Of a DNA stretch of 64,000 nt, positions 48,657 through 62,034 are shown piece after piece (position 1 is the first letter of the stretch; each line of letters begins with the position of its first letter). The stretch lies in contig OY482848.1 of the NCBI GenBank assembly GCA_960531495.1, positions 18,567,458-18,631,457 of the forward strand, in the 5' to 3' direction. The stretch comes from Zeus faber (lineage: Eukaryota > Chordata > Actinopteri > Zeiformes > Zeidae). The notes under the pieces were generated by a model. The model was not told the origin of the DNA, ran no database searches, and worked only from the letters and a program-made list of their open reading frames with translations. The position numbers and the translations under genes are program-made.

Positions 48657-50156
48657 TACCTATATTTTATACGTGCGCTGCACTTTACTGCTTCTTTTGC
48701 ACTTCTGGTTAGGTGCTAAACTACATTGTTGTCTCAGTCTTTGTACTTTGTGCAATGACAATGAAGTTGAATCTAATCTAAATTAAAAAAGAATTAAGAG
48801 CAATTACGGGGTTCTGTCAGTCGAATAATTGCCTTTAAGCATTGTGGGAAACTGGGGCAGTGAACTGATCTCAAAGCTTGTTCATCAGACACATTTGTTG
48901 TATGAATTTACCCCTAAGCTGCATGTTGAGGCGTCACATGTGAGATTATGATGTTAGTGTATGGAAAAACACAACACAGCCATTGTCAACATTGAAAATG
49001 TATAGATCAGTATAATTTGTTACGCTGACCCTTTTCACCTCCTTATCACAAGAAGCCAAAGTTTGTGCGGGTGTTAAAAACGGCAACGGTTGTTGTTGTT
49101 AACGTGGCTCCAACACACGGTCAGTCACATTCTGTGCTCAAAGGGGTTCATGCATCTATCTACATGAACCAAATCAAATGCTTATAAGTGAGGGTCTGAT
49201 AGTGAGGGTGCTCCTTCCCCCCTGCATGGACGTACCGGACAATCCCAGGGAGAGATACTTTAAAGCACAGGTTTGAAAGGGGAAGTTCCCCCTTGGGATG
49301 ATCAGGCTCTGTGTATAACGTCATGTGGTCCATGACGTTCAGCTCAAATCCTTGACAACATGATTGAAGGTAGCGTGGATTATTTTGCCAGCCTAGTGGG
49401 TGTTCATTTATTCATTTGGAGGACACCTCAATTTGAAAAATGACTCCCTAGTTTCATGTTTGCTCCTTTCTGAAAGACTTGGTGCCGTATTAATAAATGA
49501 TTCAAGTGCAATAGTTCAAGTACCTCGCATTCGCACAATTGTCCATTAATTGCGGTTGCAGCGCAGATTGTAAAACACATGGAGCGTGACCTCTGAGTGA
49601 TTGAAACAACACTACAGTGGAGTCAATTGGCTCCGACAAATTAATTTATTAACCTGCAGTTCAGACGTGTGCTAACAGATGCACACACACATGCACGCAC
49701 GCACTCACAATACAATCGCAGCTCACGAGATACTTAAATCATTTATTACACCATTCAATGAAGTGGAAGAAGTGTCTGGTAAAAAAAAGTGAAGTCCTCT
49801 CCTGCTAGATATTTGGAGATTGAGCAATTGAAATGGCTCCTTCGATTCCTAAAATGGCTATGTGGGAAGAACTGTGACATTGAGCAAAGACCAACCGTTT
49901 CATCTGGGAAAACTGTCCAAGCCCAGTCTCAAAGGACAACTTCACCCTGTTCCTCACCGTGGCTCAACCTGCACAACCTTTGCTTACCACATGGTCCACC
50001 AGCCACAGTGCTGGGAACTGCTTTTTATTAAATCTGTGGCATTGCATTGGGAAAGTAGTGCTTAGCTTGAACAATTTAAAATACCTTGATCCCCATTATA
50101 TTACATATCAAGGTAGAGCTTTACTAGATTGTTGATAGCACAGCAACACATACCAT

Positions 50157-50535
50157 TAGTGCTGGGCCACACTGATCGAATCAAATATCACAATATTTTT
50201 CATGAATACAGTATCTTGCAGTTGACTTTTGGTGCTTTCATAAGATTTTTACTCAAAAGAAATATTTGAGAATCAATCATTAGTCATGCGGATTTAACGA
50301 CCAAGCAGGCAACATTTCAAGATTCAAGATTCAAGAGGTTATTTGTCACACACATATACATACGGTCATACATATATACAGTGAAATGTCACGACACCTG
50401 GTGATTACGCACAATAAGCTCTATAAGCTCTAAAAAATAGCAATATATTGTGATAATACGATAAACAGAAATCCCAGACTATCTATTCTCATATCACAAT
50501 ATTATATCAATCAATATCATATCAACATATTTTCC
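50157..50535. repeat. ATATCG-rich dispersed repeat, copy 2
   Basis: Same family as 38-395, sharing tagtgctgggc, caaatatcacaatat and gctttcataagat. Its middle is interrupted at about 50320-50400 by a segment starting aagattcaagattcaagagg. That segment resembles, in reverse, the tail of a retroposon that also occurs at about 28612-28675. Confidence 0.6.
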
Positions 50536-51949
50536 ATACCTACATACATAACATCATGCACACCAATGTACACGTGTCTGAATGGGGAACACGTCAGGAA
50601 TGGAGACAGCATCTGCTCCAACATGACTCATTTGACTCAAAGTTCTTGCTAAGGGCAAAGAGGACTGATGACATAATGGCACCTCTAAAAATAGTGGCAG
50701 TGCCATTGTTTCTGTGAAGAAATCCTTTTGGCTGAAGGTGATGCAAAAAGACATTTTATGCATGCAGCATGGAGAATGGCTAATTGCTTCCATAGTCATT
50801 TCCAGTGGACTCGCCCTTCATGCCCCGTGTTCGCCGTCCCTTCAAAATGGCAGTAGTAACGCGTCTACCTGAGCCCAAATGAGCTTACATAAGGGAGAAA
50901 TGCATCACAGGGATATGCCATGGAGAAAGTTGTGATTGTGGGTGAAATAGATTACACAGTGAGAGGGTGAGAACGAGGCTGTGAGTGTGTGTGACTGTAT
51001 GAGTCTCATAAATCTCCTTGGTGATGCTCCCACCATACTGCTTGTTATGAGCCATTTTTCCCTGCGGAGTTCTGCTCTGCTCATAAGAAAGGGCTGATTC
51101 TCTATACAAGGGAGTGAAAAAAAATCCTTTCATCACGATGCTGTACAATCAGACCCATAAGGAGACTGACATGCACAGTGAATTGTTGGTGGGAATATTT
51201 TTTATAGATTTAAAATAGATTGCATGACTTCATTTTTAGGGGTGCGCATTGTGGAAACTTTGGACATTATCAAGTGCAACCTATAATTTTGCTCATTCAA
51301 TTTGCTGAGATGCTATGGTTTGGTATTATGACAAGTTGGGGAACTTTGTAAAACATAGGATGGGATATAAACGGTTTATTTAATTTAGGACCTCCTAAAA
51401 TGCATTAGAAAAACGCAAGTCTTTTATGGTTCTAACTACAAAGCATGCTGTGTAGTGTAGTGGTCACTACGGGACCTTTCCAGCACATTTTCTTTAAGTA
51501 TCCATTGCATCCCTTCATCACCCTGTCCTTGTGCATGTGAGGGGGTGGTGGTCTGTGGGGTGGGAGGTTGGGGAGGCTGAAGACATGGCTGCCAAGACAG
51601 ATTGCTGGGTAGGCTCATGAGAGCCTGGGACTTGGGGTCTGATCCTATCTGGATTAATGGACTGTGGCACGAGAACAGAGGGTTATGGGAATCCTTCTGC
51701 CCCTCGGAGCCCAGGGAGGAGGGCACGGGGGCCGAGAGGGGAACAAAGAGCGGGGAACAAGGGCCGCAGATTGACACTTCTGGTTCATTTCTCAGCCTGG
51801 AACCAAACGGGACGCACATTCAAAGCGCATTTGGACATTTTGAGAACAGCTCTGAACTGTATATTAGGATATTTTGGACCAATACCTTTTTTTTAAAAAT
51901 AACTAACAAATTGATTACTTCATGATATTTTGGGGATGACTATTGTGCT

Positions 51950-52122
51950 AAAGGTAAGAGGCATTGAGTAGGACAGCTAGAACAATTTCCGAAATGTGCA
52001 TTATTTTACTGTAATGCTGCTTAAAGACAAAGAAGTACCTATCTCATGATAAAGGAAATCCCAGACTATATCTAGTCTCATATCACAATATCAATATTAT
52101 AACCATATATCGGACAGCCCAA
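51950..52122. repeat. ATATCG-rich dispersed repeat, partial copy 3
   Basis: It contains aaatcccagactat and tcatatcacaatatcaata, as in the other two copies, and lacks the left half. Confidence 0.5.
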
Positions 52123-52825
52123 TAATGTATACATGCAGACGCCCACTTGAGCACATCTCAAGGAATACACAGTCCCTTGTTTATAAGTCCACACACATAA
52201 AACACAAAGCAAACACACACACAGGTGCATCCGAGTCTGCCAGGAAACATCTTCGGGGGAGTTATGGCCTCCCGCAGGGCCAACTGCCTCGTCCTCCCTG
52301 GGAAGGTGACAATATACTCATCACATGCAATTGAACAATCTGTACACAGGGCTCTGCGCTCTCATTTACCTCCAAATGAGCAGACTTCCTGGTTTTGCTT
52401 TTAGCACCGAAGGTGATCATTCTATGGTGAAAAATAAATATAATAAATAATCAAATAGATCAGATAATAAATAATCGATTTCGCATTTCCTCACACGAGC
52501 ACATTGGGCTAACGCTTACACTCGACACTTTCTAAAAAACAAATTCTATACGGGTTACAGAGTAGGACTCGACTTGCACGTAATCACAATTGTTGACATC
52601 CGGTGTGCAAGCACAAGGCTTATCAAGAGTGCCACGCCGACAGCATGACAGCAGAGAGTTTGCGATGCAAACTGCAGTCCGAGTGAGATACAGAGAGAAT
52701 GGAGACAGAGAAAGAGAGACTCAAACTGAGATGTACATTGCGCCCAAGTAGCTGTGTCCGACTCTGTCAAACTCGAGGCTTCCCGGTTTCTGAGGCCAGA
52801 GGCTGGTTGCCTGTTACACGACGTG

Positions 52826-52962
52826 TCTATAAAAGCATAGGAATGGTTGAGCGTCGCTCTGCAATCTGAACAAACTTCTCCGCTCGAGGACAGAGCGCCT
52901 GAACGCTATTCAGGCCTTGAAGTCCGTCTACTGCAGAGGGCACACACCGCATCTGCTGCCAG
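52826..52962 (+). promoter_or_regulatory. possible antisense TATA promoter and first exon
   Basis: TATAAAAG at 52828-52835 is followed 127 bp later by a good donor (gctgccag then gtacct). No coding frame stands out. It could be an LTR fragment or chance. Confidence 0.25.
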
Positions 52963-54258
52963 GTACCTCAAAACAACACTGTATAGGGGTGTTATGTAAT
53001 GTAAAGGAGTTTACATTTAGTGTCGGAGCCCACGGAATTAAAGATTTATAGATTCACTCCTGCACGGATTCATTGAATGAGCCAATTCAATGAACTGGTT
53101 CATTCAATTAAAGGATGCTGTCCTTTACTTTTGGTTGGACTTTTTTTTTTTTTTTTTTTTTTCTCAAGGTAGGCTGAAAACAATTGCTGAGGGCTGTTGG
53201 CTTAGGTGATCAAATTCTACATTCAATTTCATTCCCTTCACTATCAAAGTCAACAATCGAGAGCGGTGAATCTAAACGTGGGGTCTGGGGACCACATTCA
53301 CAGGACCTCAGCACCATGTACAGACAATGTACAACAATGACTGTTTTGCTCCTAGTTTCACGGTCATCTCCCTCACTATAGCACAGAGAGGTATGGACGT
53401 TTGGACTAAATCGTATCCAACAATAAACCCATTCTCAGATTGGGGTCCCAGAATCTTCTCAAATGGGGCTCTGTGGCCTAATGTTATCAAATGGAGGGGG
53501 AGGGGGGGGGGTCCATGATACTGACGTCACACGGTGCATACGAGCAGAATAGGTTACGCATTGGTCAGTGTCGACGAGGTAGAAGATCATCGCGTCGCTC
53601 AGGGGGGGGGGGAGCAGGTTGCTCGGCCCTGGGCGCGCGTTTAGAGGGCGGCGAGGTCACGGCGCGCAACTGCTGCCGCGGAGTGGCCTGTCCGCCACTC
53701 CGCGACGACATAACGCACGCATCGGCGCCACAGTCGCCCAAGTGCCGAGGGAAGAAGCGCGTCCAAAAAAAAAGAGAAAAAGCGCTGCGAGAACGCAGGG
53801 GTCGCCATTAGCCCGGTGCAGAATGTCATCTGAAGGGTACGCGGGGATCCGACGGTCCCCGCCGCCACATCGCGTTCCCACGCCGGAACCCGCACGTCGC
53901 GGTGCGTTCGCTGTGTCGTCGATCGCATCGCACCGACACACGCGCGGGTAACGCGGATCTACCGCGTTTACTGGCGGGGAAGCGTGAGGGCAACGCAGAA
54001 ATGTCGAACTCCAGGGCAAATAAATCATTCGTGGCGCATCACTGCGACGCTCCACATCCAGCAGCACTGGGGCTCTTTTTTTTTTTGTTGTTGGGCATGG
54101 ATCCCTATTTACGAATGCACAGTTATATCGTGGCCGCTTGGGTTTCAAGCACACATCTAAACGGCCACACACCACATCTACCGCCGCGTCGCCTCCGCGC
54201 CGCACGACACCGCGTCGTGCAGCCCCGGTTTGGGTCGCACACCGTGGAGTCCTCTTAC

Positions 54259-54303
54259 CTGGGTGGCTTTGTGGAACTGCTTCTTCAGCCCTGCTACAGA
54301 CAT
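54259..54303 (-). CDS. sh3gl2: sh3gl2 exon 1 (start codon, H0 helix)
   Basis: The reverse strand reads MSVAGLKKQFHKATQ, the canonical endophilin A N-terminus, followed by a gtaaga donor. It forms the amphipathic helix H0 that inserts into the outer leaflet. Thr14, a ROCK site in mammalian endophilin A1, is present. It ends in phase 0. The ATG lies in a CpG island, and the next exon is 29 kb away. Confidence 0.97.
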
Positions 54304-54684
54304 GGTTCTTCGCGGTCGCTTCTACCCGGGGGGCTGGAGTGAGAGCTGGTCGCGTCGGGTCCGATGTGCGCGGGCTGCGGCCGATAAACCCCAAATCTAC
54401 GTATCGACGGCGCCGTGAAGCGAGGGAATCTCCTTTCTGGGGGAGGAGGGGGGTGGAGGGTGGAGGGTGGAGAGAGGGAGGGGTGGGGTGGGGTGGGTAA
54501 AGCCGTCATCAGGCTGCTGAATGTCAAACCACATGTCTGAGCGCAGTGACGTAGCCAGGTCCATTTAAAGCAACCTGCCCACCTGCCGGAGAAGGGGGCT
54601 TTCTGGAGGAAATGGCGGGACTGGGAGAGCCAGACCGGAGGCGAGGGAGGAACGCGTCGCTGCCCTGCGTGTTCCGAGCGGCGC

Positions 54685-54705
54685 TTCAGCACCGCGGACA
54701 GCGCC
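54685..54705 (+). promoter_or_regulatory. RE1/NRSE (REST binding site)
   Basis: The 21 bases match the classic RE1 consensus at 20 positions. The left half reads TTCAGCACC and the right half GGACAGCGCC, with canonical spacing and one A-to-G change between them. It lies about 380 bp upstream of the start codon. REST silences neuronal genes outside neurons, which fits the brain-restricted expression of endophilin A1. Confidence 0.85.
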
Positions 54706-54811
54706 CACCCTCGCGGGCTGCGGGGATCTCGCCCCCGCTTCCCCCGCTTCCCCCCCCCCCCCCCCCCCCCCCACGACGGGGCATGAGCGAGATCGACCGA
54801 CGTGCGCGCCG

Positions 54812-54915
<104 letters not shown>

Positions 54916-55089
54916 GCTCCACTCTGGCTGGAGGGTTAGGGGAGGCCTGTGTCGCTCCTCGTGCCTCCTTTCGCCTCAAACGTGAAGCGCCTCCTCCCAA
55001 AGTGCAGCGCGGCCTCCTGTCGCCAGGTGGCTGCTCGGAGAGGTTAACGCCGCTCCGTACGGACGCCGTTGGGAAGATCCAGCACCTTC

Positions 55090-56130
55090 TAACCTAAGCG
55101 GCTCCCGGGTTGGATCCGTAAGTCCAACGGCTCCGGCGATGTTGCCTGAAGGTCTGGGACACATACGTAAGGTTCTGTTTGTGAAAACAAGTGGATCGGG
55201 AAATGTTGCGGGCTGAGGTCACTCGTATGGGTTTTATAAGAAACCCTTTCGCGCGATAGAAAGGATGGCGATTCAATTAGAAGATAATGTCGAGGTCTAT
55301 AGTCTACAAGGGTATACGGTGCCGGACAGAACAGCATCGTGCAGTGCGAGGGAAACAAAGCACATTAATCCGAGTGTTATTTAATATTAGAAACAACACA
55401 TTGAGTGATATAGTGGAGTAATTTGTGGTGATAATATACTAATACACTAATGTACTGTAAACATACTAATCAGGGGTATGTGCATTCCCATTGTTATAGA
55501 TCACACAATTGCATCCAAATGTCATGGATGGATTTATGGGAAGAAGCACCATGACCACAAATAATTATTAGTCCAACCCAACCCGAGCCTTGGCGCACTA
55601 AATATAGGAGAGGAATACGTTCTATTTAAAAAGCAGCAATATCAAAACACGGGTTTTTTTTTTTTAAACATGAACCTTTTCTTGTTTTACTGCGCAGATC
55701 ATCCTGTTCGACGGTCCTTTGTGTTCTGTGTTGAGTGCGTTCAATTTGATTGCATCTTATCTCTGTTATTGCAATAAATTCACTCATGTACAATATTTCA
55801 AATCAGCGCAGTGAGGCAGAAACGAAACAGTGTGTAGTTGGCACCATCTTGTGGAGGAAGTTTCAACATACAGCCTCACAGACGCAAGACAAGCAGCAGG
55901 AGAGAATATGTACTAGAAATACATTTTCATCAGAATATTCTGCTAAATATGTATTTTTTTTTTTTTGGACTACAGCACAAGCTTAACTCAGAATGCCTTC
56001 ATTTCAATGCAGCAGTTCATCTGTTGTTTCCCATCAAATTCCAATGAGGTACCTGGAATATCATGTTACATACAAATAATTAACTCAAATAAACATCATT
56101 ATTCGAAGGTCCACGGATAAATTTATACTT

Positions 56131-56189
<59 letters not shown>

Positions 56190-56628
56190 GAAAAAGGTGC
56201 ATGCGTCCTTAATGCCAGAGCTGTTAAAGGCCTTTCATTGTATCACATGTTGAGCTTGACAAAACAGAATACAATTAAAAACTAAATAAAACGAACTAAT
56301 GGATTCACTTATGTTCCATGACAAACGGGCGTATTATCTGTTGCGTGCAACAACTCGAAGCAGCATGAAAGAGTCTTATTTGAACGAGTGTCTTATGAAT
56401 TATGAGGCTTTGCTTCCACCTAGTGGCAAAATGTGATGCAAATCTGTCGGGTAACATTGCATAAGCCGCCTACAATGCAACCACATCATCTCTAACCAAT
56501 GGAAAATGACAACAAAGTCCATCCAAAAGAATATAGGCTAATAAAAAAATAGCAAATAGTAGGTATCCAAAACCAAAAGTTTTAATACTGGCACTGAGTT
56601 CAGGAACCCCTTGCACACTTAACACACT
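55090..56628. other. upstream intergenic, no gene seen
   Basis: AT-rich. The only recognisable item is a (TA)n run at 56138-56187. Confidence 0.4.
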
Positions 56629-58071
56629 GGGGCAAATTCACAAAGGGGTTGTGCGGCCGCTAGACCGGCGCAAATAACAATAAAAGCAAGCATCTAATTC
56701 ACAAAGCCCTGCAAACTGTGAAATGCCCCGCTGCCATGCAAGCAGCGTCTCGGTGCACCGGGGCTATTTGCACATATTGAAATTAGATATTGTTCACACA
56801 TTTTGTGCAAAATTGGCCAATTGAGCCTCGTTTCAAATAGCGTCCAATTCACAAACACCGGCGCTAATAGCCACAGCAGTTATGGTGAAAGTATTACTGT
56901 CTGCAGAGAGCTGGGGGTAACTGCGCCAGACAAATAAAAAATGCAGCGCTGTGTGATCGTGTTCAGAGAGCTGGTGCCACTGAAGTGCATTTATAAGAGG
57001 TGTCACGGCCAGACTTTCCAGGGATCTGTAAATTATACTTTGACATTGTTATTACAATTATTATTACTGTCACGGCATCTGCAGGTAGCAAACAGGCAGC
57101 AGTCGGTGGTTTTCAAAATGCACTCCAAAAGCAACTTGTCGAAACTTTGAAAAAAATGTTTTGTACAAAAAAGCCCTTACGGATGTTGACAAAAACGGTT
57201 CCATAATTCCTATTAAACTCCAAAGATATTTAAAAAACAACTAAAAGTTATGGGGAAAAGTGATGAAGTGGTCCAAACTGGCATCGAACCACAGATAGCG
57301 TCGAACCTCAGGACCATGGTCAGCTCCACAGGCAGAGTAAAACATATGACATTAACTGTCATCATTTCTACGTTGTAATAATAAGATTCTGTGAGAACTT
57401 GAATTTCTCAGGTAGAAATTTAAATATATACCAGTTTTGTAGTAAATGACTCTTCCTTTGTGGCAAGAGTACGTTGTATTATAGATTTACTCATACTTTT
57501 TAAATGTTTTATAGTCACTGCACATGAACCTAAAAATACATGTATAGAACCTGGGCACTGAACCACGGATATCCTTGAACTTGAAAGTATAGGACCATGG
57601 ACAGCTCCACAGCGGCCCTAAGCCGGACTTTGTGGTCGAGTAAAATATATTAAATTAACTATTTAATTAATTCCTATTAATTTCTACATTGCAATATTAA
57701 GTTTCAGTAAGAACTAGAATTTCACAAGTACACATTTTTATATATACACATTTTATTCATGTAACAAATTAACTGTATGAGAAGACTACGTTTGATTATA
57801 GATTTACTCATACTACTATGTTTTTATAGTCACTGCACGTAAACCTAAAGATACAAAGTCAATTTTAATCAAAAAGTATGCCATGTTTGAATCCGCGCAT
57901 CTCAGTCGATCTGGAATCTGACACAAAACAGGGGCAAATTGCAAGCCGCCATATCATTAGCGCAATATCTTTTGTGAATAGGACGTTGAGACGGGGCAGA
58001 AAGCGGGTGCAATTGATGCGCAACTGATGGGGCTATTAGTGACCACAAACCATTCTTTGTGAATTTGCCTC
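56629..58071. mobile_element. TIR element resembling PIF/Harbinger non-autonomous type
   Basis: The ends ggggcaaattcacaaag and ctttgtgaatttgcctc are inverted repeats. No transposase frame is seen and target duplications are not clear. The interior has a tandem duplication (57283-57852). The Harbinger assignment is by resemblance of the termini. Confidence 0.6.
57283..57852 (+). repeat. about 290-bp imperfect tandem duplication
   Basis: Both units carry gaaccac(a/g)gata, ggaccatgg(t/a)cagctccaca, tatagatttactcatac and tttatagtcactgcac followed by aacctaaa. Confidence 0.8.
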
Positions 58072-58079
58072 TCAATCTG

Positions 58080-60290
58080 TGCCAAATAGTTCAAATAGCA
58101 CATTGACCTGAGTAAAAACAATCAAAACGTCTTCTCATCACATTTTAAGCTTATATCATTTATGTGAGGGCTGCGGCTTCTCCTTATTGTAAAATTTGGT
58201 TGAAAAAAATGCTTCTTAAGGAAATGTAGTTGCGGACCACCTGGACGTTCCCATGTCCTCGGGGCCCGGGGCACCTTTAGAAACACTATTCTACGGTGCC
58301 TCTGAGAGTGGCTGTGATAAAGTGCTCGGTCCCACGGCTGAGTGGTCTGTGTGTGGCCTGAGGTGAGTGTCCATTTGTCTCGACCCACGAGCCCATAAAT
58401 CTCACCTGTAGCATCCAGATGGATGGAGGATGAGCTGTAGCGAAACATGAGATCATTCTCATCAGGAACCTCTTTACACCAACCGCTACACAGCCTCCTA
58501 CACACATTTTTCCACAAACTACAAAGTTGTGATTGGAGCGATGCTCTGCAGATAGCACGTCTGTTGGGGAGATGGTGGGCATTGGTATACAGGACGTTGG
58601 GATTTTATTTTTCTGCAGGGTGTTCATTGCAGTCCTGATTGCGAGGGGCACCATTCATGTCGGAGACGGATTTCATGTCAGCAATTCAGAAAAATTGCCC
58701 TTTTGGCAAACTTTCAGTGTTACATTGTACGAACTTAATCTGTACAATAGTGACATTTTGCAATTGCCCAATAAAGATTGTGGTTTAAATATCACCACTT
58801 GCATTGACTACACAAACCTTTATTCCACATCTACAGCTGTGGATCATGATGAAAGGGGATGTGCCCCATCTTCACACAGGTTAAGTTGTATTTTCTCACA
58901 AATTACAACAGAGTACAAAAATATGACTTTTTGAATCAATATCCCCATTTTGTTCACTATAAAGGGAGTCTTTCTTTAGTGTAGACGGATTTTGATGGTT
59001 GCTGTATTTAATTGGGTGAGCAATCTACGGGGCGATCATATTTTAAGGCCAACTAAAAGCAGGAGCTTGTTCTGCGTGGGAAAGCGCGTGCGCAGGTGAA
59101 ACTCAGCAGACAGGCAGCAGCGAGTGGACCAGCGGCCATTTGTCACATGCGGGCCGCCGTGTCGCCAGAGATGCTTTGGACCATGGCCAAGTGCATGTGT
59201 GTGTGTTTCATTAGGCCTCGTAAGCTCAATCCCCTCGCACCCCTCCTCTCACACCACTCAAACATGCTAATGTACCTGTACTCGGCTCTAATTGGTCCCA
59301 GCGATGCTCACCCCGCTCCACCTGTACTCGCAGGAAGCCTCCAGTCAGTCCTGTGGTTGGGCCCCGCCACTGTGCGAGCGAGCAGGGCTAATGTTATGCA
59401 AACAAACACTGCTTTGTTGTTCTGCACTTCTTGTGCCTTCCTGCCACTCTACAATAAAGGATAGAGGAAGAGGGGGGCTTGAATTCATTAGTATGATTAC
59501 CTGAGGTGAGGGGTGGGGGGGGGGTAGGTAATGTGCCAGCCCCCTTCATACCCTCAAAACTTTTGCCAGTCCGCTAATGAGGGCTTAAAAAGTTGGTCCA
59601 CGTAAAGACGTGCGTTTACAAGGTGCAGACCCCCAGACCAAGGGCTGTGAAAAAACAGAAGAGATGAGTTTCAGAAAGTCTGAAAAAACCCCACAATGGC
59701 TGTTAAATAACTAGCACATAGAAACAATAAGACTGATGGCTATATCATGAACTGAAAATATATTTTTGGTAGTGTATTAGAAGGTAAAAAAGTCTTGAAG
59801 ATAATACATTTTACCAGGGACCTGTGGATGAAGCATTAGGATTGTAGGATTGTATTATACACTAAAAAAGTGTATCCTATATCCATCGTATTTTCCTGTA
59901 GCGTACCCACACCTCACAAGCAACCACAGACAAGTTACAAGCGCTGTCATTTCCGTTTATTTTGATCTCTTCATTGACCTGCACCTTTCTGTGAACGTCC
60001 CTTGCTCCATCGCCCGAATTGCCGGATTGAAAAAGTGTTATCTTGTCAACAGTATATCAGAGGGGAATGCCATTAGAAGGCCCGGCGACATGATGTGACA
60101 TTGGGGTCACTGCTCTCCACGGTGCGGCTTAGGGCTGTGAGAGGTGGTGGAGTCTCTTTGCCTCTGTTTCTATTCCAAAGGAGTTCGGATCTTAAAGAGA
60201 TAGCCACCGGAAACAAGGCTCAGGACAGCCAGCGGGGCGGGAGAGAAGCAGTATGCATCAAATGAGAGGACGAGTCTGGGAAGGGAGGGA
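58080..60290. other. upstream intergenic, possibly regulatory, no gene seen
   Basis: Little recognisable repeat. The stretch 59090-59515 is balanced in composition with an octamer-like atgcaaac and several attag sites. Regulatory function is inference only. Confidence 0.3.
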
Positions 60291-60300
60291 GAAGGGAGAG

Positions 60301-60322
60301 GGGGGGGGGGGGGGGGGGGGGG
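60301..60322 (+). repeat. poly-G run
   Basis: About 22 Gs in a purine-rich tract; G-quadruplex potential. Confidence 0.9.
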
Positions 60323-61205
60323 AGAGAGAGAGATGTAGGGTTCTTGGGAGGAACTGTGCAGATCCTGTAACTTCTTCCTGTAACAGTGGGCTCTCCTCTC
60401 ACCAGTCTTATCACACGGCATCAAAACACAGCTTTAGTCCCTCCTGAGCGGCTGGCCTTTTTATCTGCTCCCTGGCATCCTACAGAGGGCCGCATCCACC
60501 CATAATCTGCTGCCGTTTCATGTGTGGAGTGCTCTGGAGGAGGATAAGGGACTCGCTAGAATGGAGATCAATGAGCTTGTATACATGGAGGATGTGCGTC
60601 AGGGGAGTTACGCTCTTTTTCTTTAATTTTGCAAAAGGTGGCATCTGATTAAATAAAAAGGAAGCCATCTAAGTTATCTATGATCTGAGTTATCCAAGAT
60701 CTATCTATCCATCTAGGTGTTTTTTTTTTTTTTTTTAATTATTACCTTTTTTTGCTGTGGTGAATTTAAAATATGAGGTGGCGGTTTCCCGGGAAACAGG
60801 AAAATTGAACCAAATCCACATTTTTGGAAACCGAACAATACCTCTTCCCTCAGGACCTGGAATGCAAGATAGGTACGGAGAAACCGTAAACATTCTGCAT
60901 TATACATTTGACAAAAGCACATTTGGCCGTGTCACACACACAACACACACACTTGTTTTAAGACAGTGCCAAGTGTCTGCGTGCGAGAGAGCAAAAATCA
61001 AAGCGATATCAAAGCGTGGCGGAATATTGGCAGGCATGGTTCGGGGATATCTGAGAGTGAAACTGTGTCAGGAAAGTGAGAGGAAATCACCAGAGGAGTT
61101 TTCTGTTCACTGCTGCTCCAGATCCCGCCGTCTGCGAGGACTAATTGTCAGATTTACAACTGAGACCGTTGTTTGTACTGTCGGTTACTGGAGTTCCCAC
61201 CAAAG

Positions 61206-61344
61206 CAGTGTACACACACACACACACACACACTCCGATCACACTGTATGTACAGTTTAAGAGTGTTTGGGCGCGCGCGCGCACACACCACACCACACAC
61301 ACACACACACACACACACCACACACCACACAGACACACACACAC
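61206..61344 (+). repeat. CA/CG simple-repeat cluster
   Basis: CA runs with a gcgcgcgcgc segment at about 61270-61280. Confidence 0.9.
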
Positions 61345-61777
61345 AATCGATCGGCCTCAAAGTCAACTCATGATCCTGACCCCCCTCTAACACTCAGGGT
61401 AGAACCCCCCACCAGTAATCTTCTGAAAGAGGAAAAGAAAAAAAAACAAAACAGAACAACTCTGGGAAAGGCAGATTGAAAAAGGAGACGGGGTGAGGGA
61501 AAAAAAAAAAAAGAAAAAAAGATAAAGACAGGGAGAGAGAAAAAAGTGACACTGAGTTGATTGTGTCGGAACGAATAAAAGGGGAAGGAAGGGAAAACAT
61601 TGCATTTGGAACCGCTGATCAAAGTCATTCCCACGGGAGCACTCTCCTAATGAGAGCGGTAACGGAGGAGAGGAGATGGGGAGAGGCTGGAAAGGAGGGA
61701 GGAAAAGGAGGGGACATTATTTCCCGCGGAGAGAAAGAGAGACAAAAAAAGACGCATTTTATATATACAGCGTTCTA

Positions 61778-61779
<2 letters not shown>

Positions 61780-61813
<34 letters not shown>
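61780..61813 (+). repeat. (TG)n microsatellite
   Basis: Short TG run. Confidence 0.9.
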
Positions 61814-61815
<2 letters not shown>

Positions 61816-61981
61816 AAGGGAACATTGTGAGTCATTGTAACGTCTTCACTGACGGAGTGTCAGAGGCAAGGCCAGGTTAATTAAACCCAGGGGAGAGCTG
61901 CATTTGAATATGTCACAGAAATGGCGCGAGTGTCAGCTGAAGCCTGATAGCACAACTTAGCAAAGAAACATATGAAATGTG

Positions 61982-61983
<2 letters not shown>

Positions 61984-62033
<50 letters not shown>
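61984..62033 (+). repeat. (TA)n microsatellite
   Basis: About 50 bp of TA. Confidence 0.95.

Positions 62034-62034
<1 letters not shown>

Noticed and set aside
53657-54394. 245-codon minus-strand frame over exon 1
   Set aside because: It reads through GC-rich intron and 5' sequence in a frame that is not the MSVAGLKKQF frame.
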